From Immersiella caudata (lineage: Eukaryota; Ascomycota; Sordariomycetes; Sordariales; Lasiosphaeriaceae), in the NCBI GenBank assembly GCA_030512335.1, contig JAULSU010000001.1:1674001-1738000 (forward strand): a stretch of 64,000 nucleotides of DNA, in the 5' to 3' direction. Under the pieces are notes generated by a model. The model had not been told where the DNA came from. It was given only the letters and a program-made list of their open reading frames with translations, and did no database searches. This document shows positions 45,394-56,600 of the stretch, in pieces (position 1 is the first letter of the stretch; every line of letters begins with the position of its first letter). The position numbers and the translations under genes are program-made.

Positions 45394-47700
45394 TCTGTCA
45401 ATTGGTCGTCGCACCGTTCGGGAGGGCAGATAGCGTCATGGGGCCTCGTTGCAAGCAAATGTTGTGTTGGAGACGGGGGACGAGGTGCAGGGCGGCTCAC
45501 GCGGTGCCGAAGGGGAAGGTGGGCATGTGCCCGCTCGCAGGCACGACCGACGAACCGACAATTGGCTGCAGAGCGGCTTCGTCCGTCAAGAACGTGGGCT
45601 GGTATGGTTCCCGGAATGCTGCGGCCAAGGCAGCTTGGTGAATGCGAAGTTGTAACTCTCCTGCAAAGGAGAGGCTGGAGGTGGACGGAACGTTTGGCAA
45701 CGGGGAAACCTAATCTTGGACGCAAGTGTTGGAGCGGGGAGGCGTGCGACTTCCCAATCGAGAGGATCTAATGGGCAGACGTGCATGGACCCAGGTTCGA
45801 AGCACCTCCGACTCCGACAAACGCGATTTCCATGAGCAAACGATTACTGTGCGGTCCTGAGAATGCGAGCCCTACCTATGAGCCTCAAAAATGTTGTGTC
45901 GGCCGACTGACATCACCCGCCACCCTTTCTACTCTGGAGGTCGGCACTGATGAGTTTGGCGTTTCAGGGTCCACGAGCGTGTTTCGACCGCCAAGGGTTC
46001 TGGTCAATCAGTCTGCCTGGCCCGGCCCCAGCCCCGTTTGGAGGTTCCCTTGGTGGTGGTACGGTATCCGTCATCAAATAACCGAGAGGCTGTGAAAACG
46101 GGGGACTGCACGGCTTTGGGGACGGGTATTACAGCTCAGCGCGGCTTGGGCCTCCTTCAAACCGCCCCGAGCGGCGCTCATCGTCATCCCAAGCAGGCGA
46201 CGGAGGCCGTTGTCTCTCGGCTATCTTGTTTCGAAGCGCGCCCGACCACCATGGTAGTGTGCCCAAGTATCCTCGTGGAACGCCAACCGTCCACGAAAAG
46301 CCTCGCGCGGCGGGCCGTTATGGCTGTGGCTAGCCCCGGTTAACGGCTTATTTGCGGACCCCCGAAAGCCTACTAAGGAACTTAACGACTTGCGGAGATG
46401 CCATCAAGATTGGACTGTGCCACACCAACAGGACCATAGCGGCACGATTCAACTTAGCCGCTGAGGTGAGTTGGTTGGCGGCGAGCAAACGCATCGATTA
46501 CACAGGTGCTGGTAAGCAGCTATGAATGGGAGCAGTTTCGAACTGTCACAGGGCATGACTTTTCACGAGCCTCAGGGTTTAGGTTTATGTTGAAAACAAA
46601 CGTCATCCCGAGCCAGAAGGCTAGCCACGTCCCGACGGAAAGCTCCGGCCCCTCGGCGAGCCTTGCCACCCCATCTGCGCCACGAAGAGGACCGCAGTCT
46701 AACACCCGAAAACTGTCCAGAGGACCCAGGAGCCTTGAGACGTCGTAACTTATATGCGCCTTCTTGAATGCAAATTTCAAGTACCGCGTTTTGGACCCTG
46801 TCGTTTTGGCTAGAACCTCTACCCCGCGTTCATGTGTCGCGGGCCCACGTGGTTGCCTAACATTCCAGGCATGGCAGCGATTGGTACGACGATAAGTTAC
46901 GTAGCTCGATCTACCCTTGGCAGTCTCACAGCTTACTTGCGACATCATGGCCCTTCCCCAAAGATGACAACACTGTCAATTCACGAGATCAGTCAGTCAA
47001 CCCTATGGCCGCGCCAGAATGGATAGACCCACCGTCTCTTTAGACCTAGATTAGAGCAATTTACTACTGTGTAGAGGAGTGAACTTGGCGGCATCGAGCT
47101 AATCGTGAAATCCGACCCCTCCAACCCCTCCATCCCCACACCAAAATGTAGGTTAGGTACGCGGAGAATCGAAAAGAAACGGCCAAGCACGCTGCTTTAG
47201 AAGGTGGCTCTAGGCAATGAGCAACCGAGCAGCTGAGCCCGCAAGCCAAGTCGCTGATAACACCGAATGTATATTGCCTGCATTGCACATGGCGTAAAGC
47301 ACGTCAAGACAAAGAGGGGCAACCGCTGTTTCCCAATGTGCAAACACCTCGCACAAGGCGGCACGCCAAATAAACCTCTAGGAGACTTCGGGATGCTAGG
47401 TGTGTAGTCGCACGAACCTCGCCAATCACAGCGTGAGTTTGACCTGGCCCACTGCGTCATTCTTTCCCGACCTCGCTCGCAGTAGAATAGTCTGCGAATT
47501 TCGCTCCGCGCACTTCACTCGAGGCTGCAGAATTTACAACAGGAAAAAGCGGCAGCCCCAGTCCCCTCTCATCTCCGTCGGGTAGCTCGATCTCTATACC
47601 TACGCTGGGAAATTTCCGCGCTTGACAGCTTCCTGCCTCACTTTTCATTCTCCCCGTCTCCGTTATCGCTACCTAAGCGCACCTATTTGAACCGCTCACC
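45394..47700. other. Divergent spacer between the unknown gene and the oxysterol-binding protein gene
   Basis: About 2.3 kb. The part next to 47701 (47400-47700) looks like a leader and promoter of the plus-strand gene. A minus frame at 46520-46948 (142 codons) shows no domain and is not called. No tRNA or repeat is evident. Confidence 0.5.
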
Positions 47701-49736
47701 ATGGTTGGACTTGTTCCAGGTCGCCGTAGGGCAACCTCGAATGCCAGTGAGTCTCCGCCTTGGAAAATGCACCAGGCCGGGCCCGTTTTGAGCACAATAG
47801 CATGTAGTACATGGACCGGTCGAGATCCTCCGCCGTAAAACTATCGGAGGCAAGAGAATGGAAATTATGCGTGGTTGTTGAACGAGCTTGCTAACGCGCA
47901 ATGTGCTTCCGTACAGGCAGTAGGACGTCTAGCGAAGTGTCCCAAGGCGAGGTGCTCGAAGATGATACCCTCGTAGTCGAGCCCGATCAGGGGAATGGTC
48001 TGTCTCCCGTCACAGCGCTCACCGCGGCATAGCTAACTCGCCGCGCAGTCCTGTCGCATATCATATCGCAGCTCAGACCGGGCGCCGACCTCAGCCGAGT
48101 CGTCCTTCCCACGTTCATTCTGGAGCCCCGCAGTATGCTCGAGAGAATCACGAAGTAAGGCTCACAGGAAATACAGTTTTGAGCGCGTCGGGGTGTGCGA
48201 AGGGTATGGCCAAACTAACAAGAGTGGCGATAGCTTCATGTGTCATCCCGAGATGCTGCTCCCGATTCCCGAGATCGAGGACCCCCTCGAGCGTTTTGTG
48301 TCCGTTGTTAAGTTTTACCTGAGTGGCTGGCACATACGACCACCGTAAGTTCAGCGTGGGTACACCCCTTCGATGGATTGGCCGCTGATATGTTCTTAGG
48401 GGGGTGAAAAAGCCCCTGAATCCCATCCTCGGCGAGATATTTACCTGCTATTGGGAGTTTCCCGACAAGACGAGAGCCTACTACATCTCCGAGCAAACAT
48501 CGCACCACCCGCCAAAATCCAGCTATTTTTACATGGTCCCAGGGCACAACATTCGCGTCGACGGCACGTTGAAGCCGAGGAGCAAGTTCCTGGGGAATTC
48601 GGCGGCTAGCATGATGGAGGGGACCGCGATTTTGACGATCCTGAATAGGGGCAAGGACCCAAAAAAGGGGGAACGATACATCCTCACCCAGCCCAACATG
48701 TACGCAAGGGGCATTCTCTTCGGCAAAATGAAGTACGAGCTTGGCGATCGCAGCATCGTGCGATGCCCCGAATTGGGCCTGACTGCCGACATCGATTTCA
48801 AAACGAAGGGCTGGGTCAGCGGGACGTACAACGCCATTGGGGGCACGATCAAAGACGACGCCACAGGCGAGATTCTGTACGAGCTTTCTGGGCTCTGGAG
48901 CGAGGAAATGTTTATCCGGGATTTGAAGGTGAGAGTGCTCGCCTAGATTGGCTCGCCAGGTTGCTAAACGTCTACAGACTGGCCACAAGGAAATGTTCTT
49001 TAACGCACACCGAGCCAAACCCACCCCGCCGTTATGTCGACCTCTCGAGGAGCAAGATGAAAGGGAGTCGCAGAAATTATGGTACAAGACGGCACAAGCA
49101 GTAAAGGAGAGAAATCATGAACTCGCCACGGACGAGAAGACCAAGATTGAGGAGGAGCAACGCGAAGAGGCGGCTGTTAGGGCCAGCGACGGAATTGATT
49201 GGCATCCACGATTGTTCCGGAGGGTCAAGGGTGGCCCCGGTGGTTCTGAAGAAGGCGAGGAGGATCTCGAATGGATCATCAACGCGCAAATGTTTGACGC
49301 CTGTTCCCTTTGGTACTGACTTGAAGGCACTCGCTGACCAAAATGCAGAGACGGAGAGACTCCGGAGAAGCAGGCAGCGCAAATAATGGCGATTTATCCT
49401 ATCATCAAGGGGCAAAAGTGGGACCCTAAACATTTTATCCCTCCTAGGGCATCAACGTCAGAGGCTCGCCCGACCTCCAGCGGTGGTGACCTGATAGACT
49501 TTGGTGATGATAAGCCATCAGCAGCAAAGAAGGAGGCCCCCAAGCCACCCCTCGATCCTTCGCACAAGAGCACGGCCGAGATTCAGCAAATGCTCGCCTC
49601 TACGGGCGCAACTGCGAGCGAAGGTCCACTCATTGATTTCCACAAGGACATGAAAAAGGACTTGCCCTCGTCTCAGCTTAAGCGGATTGATACGGAAGAG
49701 GACTCGAGCGACGAGTTCCACGACGCTCGGGGATAA
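47701..49736 (+). CDS. Oxysterol-binding protein family lipid exchanger (Osh/ORP)
   Basis: Seven exons: 47701-47746, 47917-47997, 48049-48154, 48234-48344, 48400-48928, 48978-49291 and 49349-49736, giving 524 residues. It is a lone ORD with no PH or ankyrin part. Motifs in order are LSRVVLPTFILEPRSMLERI, the EDPLERFVSVVKFYLSGWHIRPPGVKKPLNPILGE segment (split over two exons), the family signature EQTSHHPP (146-153), and NMYARGILFGKMKYELGD. After residue ~390 come an acidic tail and a C-terminal Ser/Asp-rich end. The LILEPRSM-type segment resembles the Osh6/7 and ORP5/8 branch, which swaps phosphatidylserine for PI4P at ER-plasma membrane contacts; assignment to that branch is inferred. It shares this setting with the tricalbin 11 kb away. 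Start context CTCACCATGG is excellent. Confidence 0.95.
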
Positions 49737-51066
49737 AAAAAAAGCACAGCAGTTGGGGTGGTCGGGGTCGGGGTCTAGGGCCTACGGCGAAAGAGGGAGG
49801 GAGGTCGGCTAATAAAAACGGAGCACCTACCTAGACATGATACCTTTGCATTTGCATTTGAGCTCTTCAACGATGGGTTGGCGCCCATTGGGTTTTCAAG
49901 ACCCGCCCTTCGGGTACTCTGGGGTCTGGTTGCAGGGTACGCGCCCTCCAACATAACAGGTAGTTCAACAACTCGTCCTGCGGGGTGAGAGTCCGGACAA
50001 TACACAATGTTCAACACAGTTTTGGTTTATATAGTGCTGTGGGAAGAATGCCTCATTTTGAAGCGGCTACACTTCGCGAGTGGCGAGAGACTGCAGTTTC
50101 GGCAACACTTGGCGGCGGTCCTTGTCCCGGTGCTGATGACGAACTCCTGGGGTATGAGAAGCTGTCTTGTACAAAGAAGTTCTTACCGTCGCAGAACTGA
50201 ACCACATCTTTGCCTGCCAGAAAAACTTGGTAATACAATTGAGATCCTGTGTGGAGATATTCCGAGTCGTAACCCCTGAACGCTGTCCCCCCTTTGGACT
50301 ATATGACCAGGGGAAATTGGTCTCACCAATTGTAAGCGAGGTTAACCCTCTCCAAGTAGTAGCTGTGCTAACCAGTTGGTTTATAGATCTGGGTAATATA
50401 CATGATCGATCAAATTTCCACTCGAGATATGCAGTATGATGACTTTTGTAACTGAACGAGGGGACAAAGTGGTTCAACTTGCAGCTGTGTTTACCTACTT
50501 ACCCGAGCTGGACATCTTTGAGACTCTAGAGAAAATGGTTTGCTACACCGCTGTAGGGAGGCCTGAAACGGATAGCCTCTCAAAATTAAATGCGTGTTGT
50601 CCCATGGTCTCCTTTCTTCCAGAATATCCATACCCCTTCACAAAAGTACCTAAAACAAAGAGAAATAGAAGGACACGCAACTCCCCTTCAACGTTCATGT
50701 ATCAAAAATAAAGTCGACAAGGGAACATCTCTAGGCTTTGTCCGTGACAGCTGAAGCCCAAGATAGCTACCACAGCCCCATGGACACACTTCCAGAGGTC
50801 AGAGAATTTCGGGGGCCCTCAGCGCTATGCTTTGCTGGATTTCAAGCGGGGGAATATATTTCCTAGGATATCGGCATGCAAATCGAATCCTGCCATAAAA
50901 TACAGTCGTGGAAGCGAACCAGTATGTTTGGACGATGGTCTTTAGCTGGACCCCAACATGCCTGACAACTGATGACCAATGCAGCTACACTTCAAACTTG
51001 CCGGAAAATCTACTCAAAAGGTCGTAACGAGAGAATAACTAATCCGCCATCATAATGGCCTCGTGT

Positions 51067-51100
51067 GGAAAAAAAAAAGGGGGGGGGGGGGGGGAGGAGA
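51067..51100 (+). repeat. 34-nt pure purine tract with A10 and G16 runs
   Basis: GG, then ten A (51069-51078), then sixteen G (51079-51094), then AGGAGA, with no pyrimidine from 51067 to 51100. Such tracts can form triplex or G-quadruplex DNA, and they also vary in length by slippage. It lies inside the gene-poor block. Confidence 0.9.
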
Positions 51101-52042
51101 CGGCTTACGGCATCGAGGCTTGACATGACGACGGCGAGAGCAGCACCTTTAGGGCATAGCATCTACCACTGAGATAGTACTCTGGTCATGTAGGCAATGA
51201 CAGCTTCAGCAATTCTTACAACTCGAGACCAAGTTCGGCGCCCTGAGCTAAACCATGAGTGGTTATTCGGCCGAAGGAGGCGAAAAGGGGCTGGCATCAT
51301 TCCATACGGGCCACAAACAAGTTCGAGATGGCTTCTGGTCAAGCCCATCCTTATTTCTGGGGGTGCATGGAAGACACCAAAAAAGGTACTCCTTTAAGTG
51401 GGAGGCCCAACAAACCCGGAGACTTGACTACTCAGTTGTCCCGTGGCTGTTCACCCTCGCGTGTCAAGTCGAGTCCAGCTTGCGTTGCCACCAACTCTGG
51501 CTGAAGTCAACGGACGCTCTCATCTTTGAACAGCGTGAAGACCACGTACAACCACCCAATTGCTTCTGGCTTCACAAAAGCCCAGCTCAAACCATCAGCA
51601 TGCAGAAGCCACAACATCACCTCCGGCCTCTCATGCTCTCCATACCTCGATCAAACCGCCCCATTCCCATTCCTATCCCCTCCTCCTATTTCTAATCCCC
51701 GATCCTCACATGCCTCTCCTATCTCATCCTCTACCGTGACTATTGACACCTGAAAACCGACCTCCCCATCATGCTACCCCGCCGATCCCTCCCCCAAACA
51801 CAATAATAGTAAGTAAATAACCTCCGACCTACTCGCAGTAGACTCATCCATGGCGTCGGTCAAGATATCCTCCCGCCAAGTTCCCACCTCGGCATCTCAC
51901 ATGACAGCCGTCCGTGGCGCGCCCGTGAAATGCGGAGAGCGCATTCCACCGCCCTTCTCTGCAGCAAAAAAAAAGAAAAAAAAAAGCTATACCCAACCCA
52001 GACACAATTCAATGCTTGTCAGTTCAAACTAGGGCGAGAAAA

Positions 52043-52230
52043 CGCATGCTCGTGCGCTTGCTTGCTCGGGGGCTTCACATGCGTATTCTCTCAAGAGAGA
52101 TGCGAATGCGCGCATCACATGAATTTCGCTGCCCTCATCTCCCACAACGTATGCGCTTGCGCAACAATGCACACACGCAACGCATTTCTCAGTGTAATGC
52201 GAAGGCGAACACCGCGTACTCGCTGCGCAT
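52043..52230. repeat. Cluster of ATGCG/CGCAT motifs
   Basis: Nine copies of ATGCG or its complement CGCAT occur in 188 bp: at 52043, 52079, 52100, 52106, 52111, 52151, 52181, 52197 and 52226. The copies at 52106 and 52111 form the perfect palindrome ATGCGCGCAT. TGCGCA palindromes are at 52158 and 52224. About 0.4 copies would be expected by chance for equal base use. No coding frame fits the cluster. Confidence 0.7.
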
Positions 52231-53588
52231 TTGACAGGTCCACCCGATCAGGACAGTTCTAACTCCGAACGTCCCCTTTCCTCGGCCCAGCGGGCATCAG
52301 TGGAGTTTTCCCCTATTTTCTGCCCTTTAGAAGATGTTCACCTCCACCTGTCAAGACGGACCACCGCTGATCACTCGGATCAACAACCTCAATCCGGTGT
52401 CTGGCATCGGGAGTCCGGGCTTGAGTCAAGCCTTCCGGGCCATGACACCTTCTCGTGTCGCCATGTTGCCCAGTGCCACTGCCATGTCAGTGCCCGCCCG
52501 CTGGTGCAATGTCTGTGGGGTGCATAGCCGCCAGTGATGGTGGTGGTGTCCTTCTCTTTTTTTCTGCAAGCAAAAGCAAAATTTTGCAACCACCAAAAAA
52601 AAAAAAACCTCCCGAGACGCTACCGTAACGCTGATGTGGATCCGCAGGATGGTACGTAGGTAATATGTAGGTAGGTCCCTTTGCCATTCCCCTGCAGTAG
52701 TCTTCGCATCAGCTAGACAACAGCAAGAAGAGCCGGTGGCGGTGGTGATACTGCATTGAGTGGCACTCCTTGGAAGTTAGCGGAGCCGAGGCCATATCAT
52801 CCGTAACATCGCGACCTCCTTGACGTAGCAGCCTTTGTCAAACATCCAGCTTCGCAGCTAGCTTCCTGCTCATGAGGCTGCTTTCGGCAACGGCGCGCTC
52901 TTTCTCATTTCCATCCTTCCCATTGAGGAAAAGCTCACTCGAGATCCCTGGATCTGGGATTGCGTCGTCGAGCATGGAGGAATTTAGGCGCATAGAACAA
53001 CCTCCCAAGCTCGCCATAGCCACTGGCTGTAACACTCGTTGCGGGTCGTGGTCTGAGGGTTTTACTCACGCTTGTCAGCCTTCTCTAATAATAGTTGGGC
53101 TAAGGCCATCTTCACACGTGGTTAGTGTCGGATAACCCACACAGCACTGGTGTCGCAGAATGGGTGCTACACAGTAGACGTCAGGTGGTGACTACATCGG
53201 AAGGTTGGTAGCTATGGAGCCGCAGAGGTGCTGCGACCATGGTCGGCTCTCTTCACCGACGTTACGACCTCTGTCTCTCCACAAAGCATTCCGTCGTCCC
53301 GAATGACACCACGGTGAGGAGACGAACTGAGCTCGCACGCCGCAACAGGCCATCTCCCACGAGCATGGCACCACGCGCTACTTGCTATCTGTGGCGACAA
53401 GTTGCAAGGTGCGCAGCAGCGGGAACCGATAAATTTTCCATGGGCCGTGTCAGCCTTGTTGATGGTCGATAGGGAAATAATCCGCAGTGTATCAACTCTA
53501 CTCCAGAATGGCAGACCTTCCTTTCTTATCTCTAGCACCACCTGGGCGGTATCTCACATCGTCGTCCACCACTGCCCCTGGGTTCTCA

Positions 53589-53604
53589 CCCCCCCCCCCC
53601 CCCC
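53589..53604 (+). repeat. C16 homopolymer
   Basis: Sixteen C in a row, followed directly by GGG. One of several long G or C runs in the spacers of this window. Confidence 0.9.
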
Positions 53605-56600
53605 GGGACTTCCATCCACGCAGCACCACGAAGCGTCACGGGGGTGACGTGTGATGTGAGGTCAGTTAGGTTGGAAACGAAACGACGCCGAAAACAAAAC
53701 CTCTCTGGTCGCCGTCTCAGAAACTTCAGGGTCCTGCAGCAGACTTGCGGTGGGACTACCTGCCTAGGTACGCAGCACGTCCAGCTGGTATGTCGTGGGT
53801 CACCCAAGCCGCCGACGCTGAAGAGAAAATAAGACTGTGTGAAAGGGGATGATGGCCGATCTGGTTCCCATCGCCGATGACAGGCAAGGACACCCCAGGG
53901 AGCCTGGAAGGTAACCGCGGATTTGCCGCCCCCCTTTTTGGTCGTTGTCGTTCGGAGCTCGAGCCGAATCCCGTTAGCGCCGCACACATCTTGGGCCGTT
54001 CCCGTCGTGCCGACAGCGCAGTGTTCAAGCGTTCGGTCTGACTGCCTCACTGCCCCTGAGCACAGCGTTCGCGTGTCGGTGCCGGTGACGCGGTTTGCGT
54101 TGATGGGCGAGGATATGGTGATACGGCTGCATGCATGCGGTGCCGCGGACCACAGTTTGTCGCGCTTCTCACGCAGTGTCAGTGGGCTGTGAAAGGCGTC
54201 GTTGTCTGGCTGAGGCCAAGACGCATGAAGAGCCAGCGCCGAGCGGCCGAGCTCAGGCCGGGAATGTCGCCGTTGTCTGTCCGCGAGTTACGGCCCATTC
54301 GACATCTTACAGAGCCATCTCAGACTCTTGCCTGTGTCCTTACGGCCAGCGCCTTCGCTTCTCTGCCGTATGTGGAACTTCAACGCTGGGGGTAACGCGG
54401 TGCAGAACGTCCAGTGAATAAAAGCGAGGCGACGCGTCTGGGAAGATCAGGCCCTTCGTCCCTGAAAGTGTGGCGGGAATGTAGACCGGCATTGCAACGT
54501 TATTTCCCTCCTTCCAGGCATGGTTAGGGCGGTTGTAGCACAGAACATTTCGTCAGTGCAGTTGCTGAATCGGAGAATACTATGTATGCCGCATCGCCGT
54601 GGAGAAACAGTGACGGAGAGAGCCGACAACGGCAACAGGAAGAAAAATAGACGAATCTCTAAAAACAGAAACATGCTCTACAGATAGCCCGTATTGGATC
54701 CTTCAGGCCAAGTGAACATCGTGGTTTGAGGTTGATTAGCGAAGGGCTCCCGAGAAACTGTGAGCAGCATACCAAGAACCCAAGAACCTGCTGGAAATCA
54801 AACAGTGTGGCTTTCTGTAAGCACGCATTTCCATTCCGCTTTTGGCATGCCAAATAATTCTGGCCAACCAGAAAAACGTGGGTGGGCAGGCCGGCCGGGA
54901 CGGACGGGGGGGGCATCGCCGAATTGATACCGAGCCGTGTGCAGGGTCTGCTCCGGGCTTCCAGGAGGCGATCCGGCTCCCTTCGGTGGCGTCTTCTAGA
55001 AAAGGACCCCCGAGGCGATTTGCCGCATCGCAGCATGGCCCCGCATCCTAGCTTCTGCATGGTCACCTCGGTGTAAGTCGTTCTGCATCTGGACTGCAGA
55101 ATGCAGTTACGATGCATGGATCTGAATTTCTCTTGCTTGCTTGAGGGATTGGCTGGCCTCTCGGCTGTTGTGTAAGGTGGTATTCGTTTTGAAGTGCTTC
55201 TGGGCAGCCTCGGGACTTTGTATTTGGCCTACTTGCGGTAGTCCAATTGATGCTCGGAGGCGCGGTCTTGGAGAATCGCAGTGATTAATCTCCCTCAAAG
55301 TCAGCAGCAATCTTGTGGAAGCAACGAGGAGCCATCGATGCAGCCAAGGCGTCCAACAGCCGCCCAGACCTGAGTACTGCCTCGTGTGACATGATCGGGA
55401 AACATTTCATGTTTCTGTGCTGTTGCCTCGACAGAATCATGCGCGTCGGGATCTGCTTCGCATTGTGGCCACTCCGACAAGGGCTTCCTGATACGGCACA
55501 GATCCCAAGAGCCTGGAACTGCCCTACAGCCTCATGATGGTATTGGATTGACGATGTGCCGTTGCGTTTACGTAGCTTGTAGGATCTGAACTAGCGGACC
55601 GATTACTGAGAGGTTGAGGCGCGTCGCAGGAACCAAGAAGTCGTGAAACCAGGAGTTCTTGGGACAAACGCTGTGTTCCCGGAACAGTCCAAACCCACCT
55701 CTAGCGAGCTACGGCGCCTTCGTTGACAGACACTGGTCTGATAAACTGCAACGCACTTGATGCGCACAGGAAACCAATGGGCAGGCGAGGTCAATTCCAC
55801 ACTATTGTCAAACACTGTCGAGCGCAGGAGATAGGAAACGTGGGGCGTCGCGGGGTGTTCTTTTTGTGCGTTTTGCTCTTGATCTCGACAGCCAACTGGT
55901 GGCCGAGTTGGTGTGCTCATCAAAATCCCACAGGTCTGGAACGAGCTGGCTCACAGACCGCGGTGAGCTTCGCAACGCTTCGAGGAGCGGGCCAGCTGAT
56001 GGTTGTGTGATGGTGGAATTCGGCCTGGACCTATGAACGTAGCGGTCTCGGCGCTGGCTTGCTGGGCCGCCTGGAAAACCGTCGCCTCGAGTTGGCGTCA
56101 ACGGTCCAACGGGGGGTTCCGTGAAATCTTCTCTTGGGAGACTTTCGCGCATCTGGATTCTGGGCTTAGCCCACCACACAATGCCGCATGCAAATTGACG
56201 GTATCGCAACTGGCTTCCATCTTCGCCACCGCTGCTCGCTGCTCGGGTCGAGTTTAAAGTTGGGGAGGTGCGGGAAGCTGGCGGTGCGTCGCGAAGTGCT
56301 CGAGTCGAGAAACATCGGGAAGAATAAGCTGGTTGGCCAATGGCGGTGTCGGTCTTGTCTGTGTGGGTGGGAAAAGAAGAAGCGCTGCGACCCGGAAAGC
56401 ATCACACCCTCTCCCGCTGGCGCCCCATGCGGCGGTCCTGGTGCCTGGACTGGAAGATGTTGCACGGACAGGCTTGGTTTCCCGAGATGGATCGCCGTGG
56501 GGCGGGCATCATTGAGTCTCATCCGCCGAAATAAAGTACCAGAGACGAGAGAGTGACTAAACCTCGTGATCAGCGATAGAGAGCTGGACCATGTCCCTCG

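Noticed and set aside
45785..45830. Possible tRNA B box (GGTTCGAAGC)
   Set aside because: The T stem does not pair and no A box lies at a fitting distance.
50167..50439. A 90-codon plus frame with protein-like composition
   Set aside because: No recognisable domain and overlap with a 136-codon frame on the other strand; not enough for a call.
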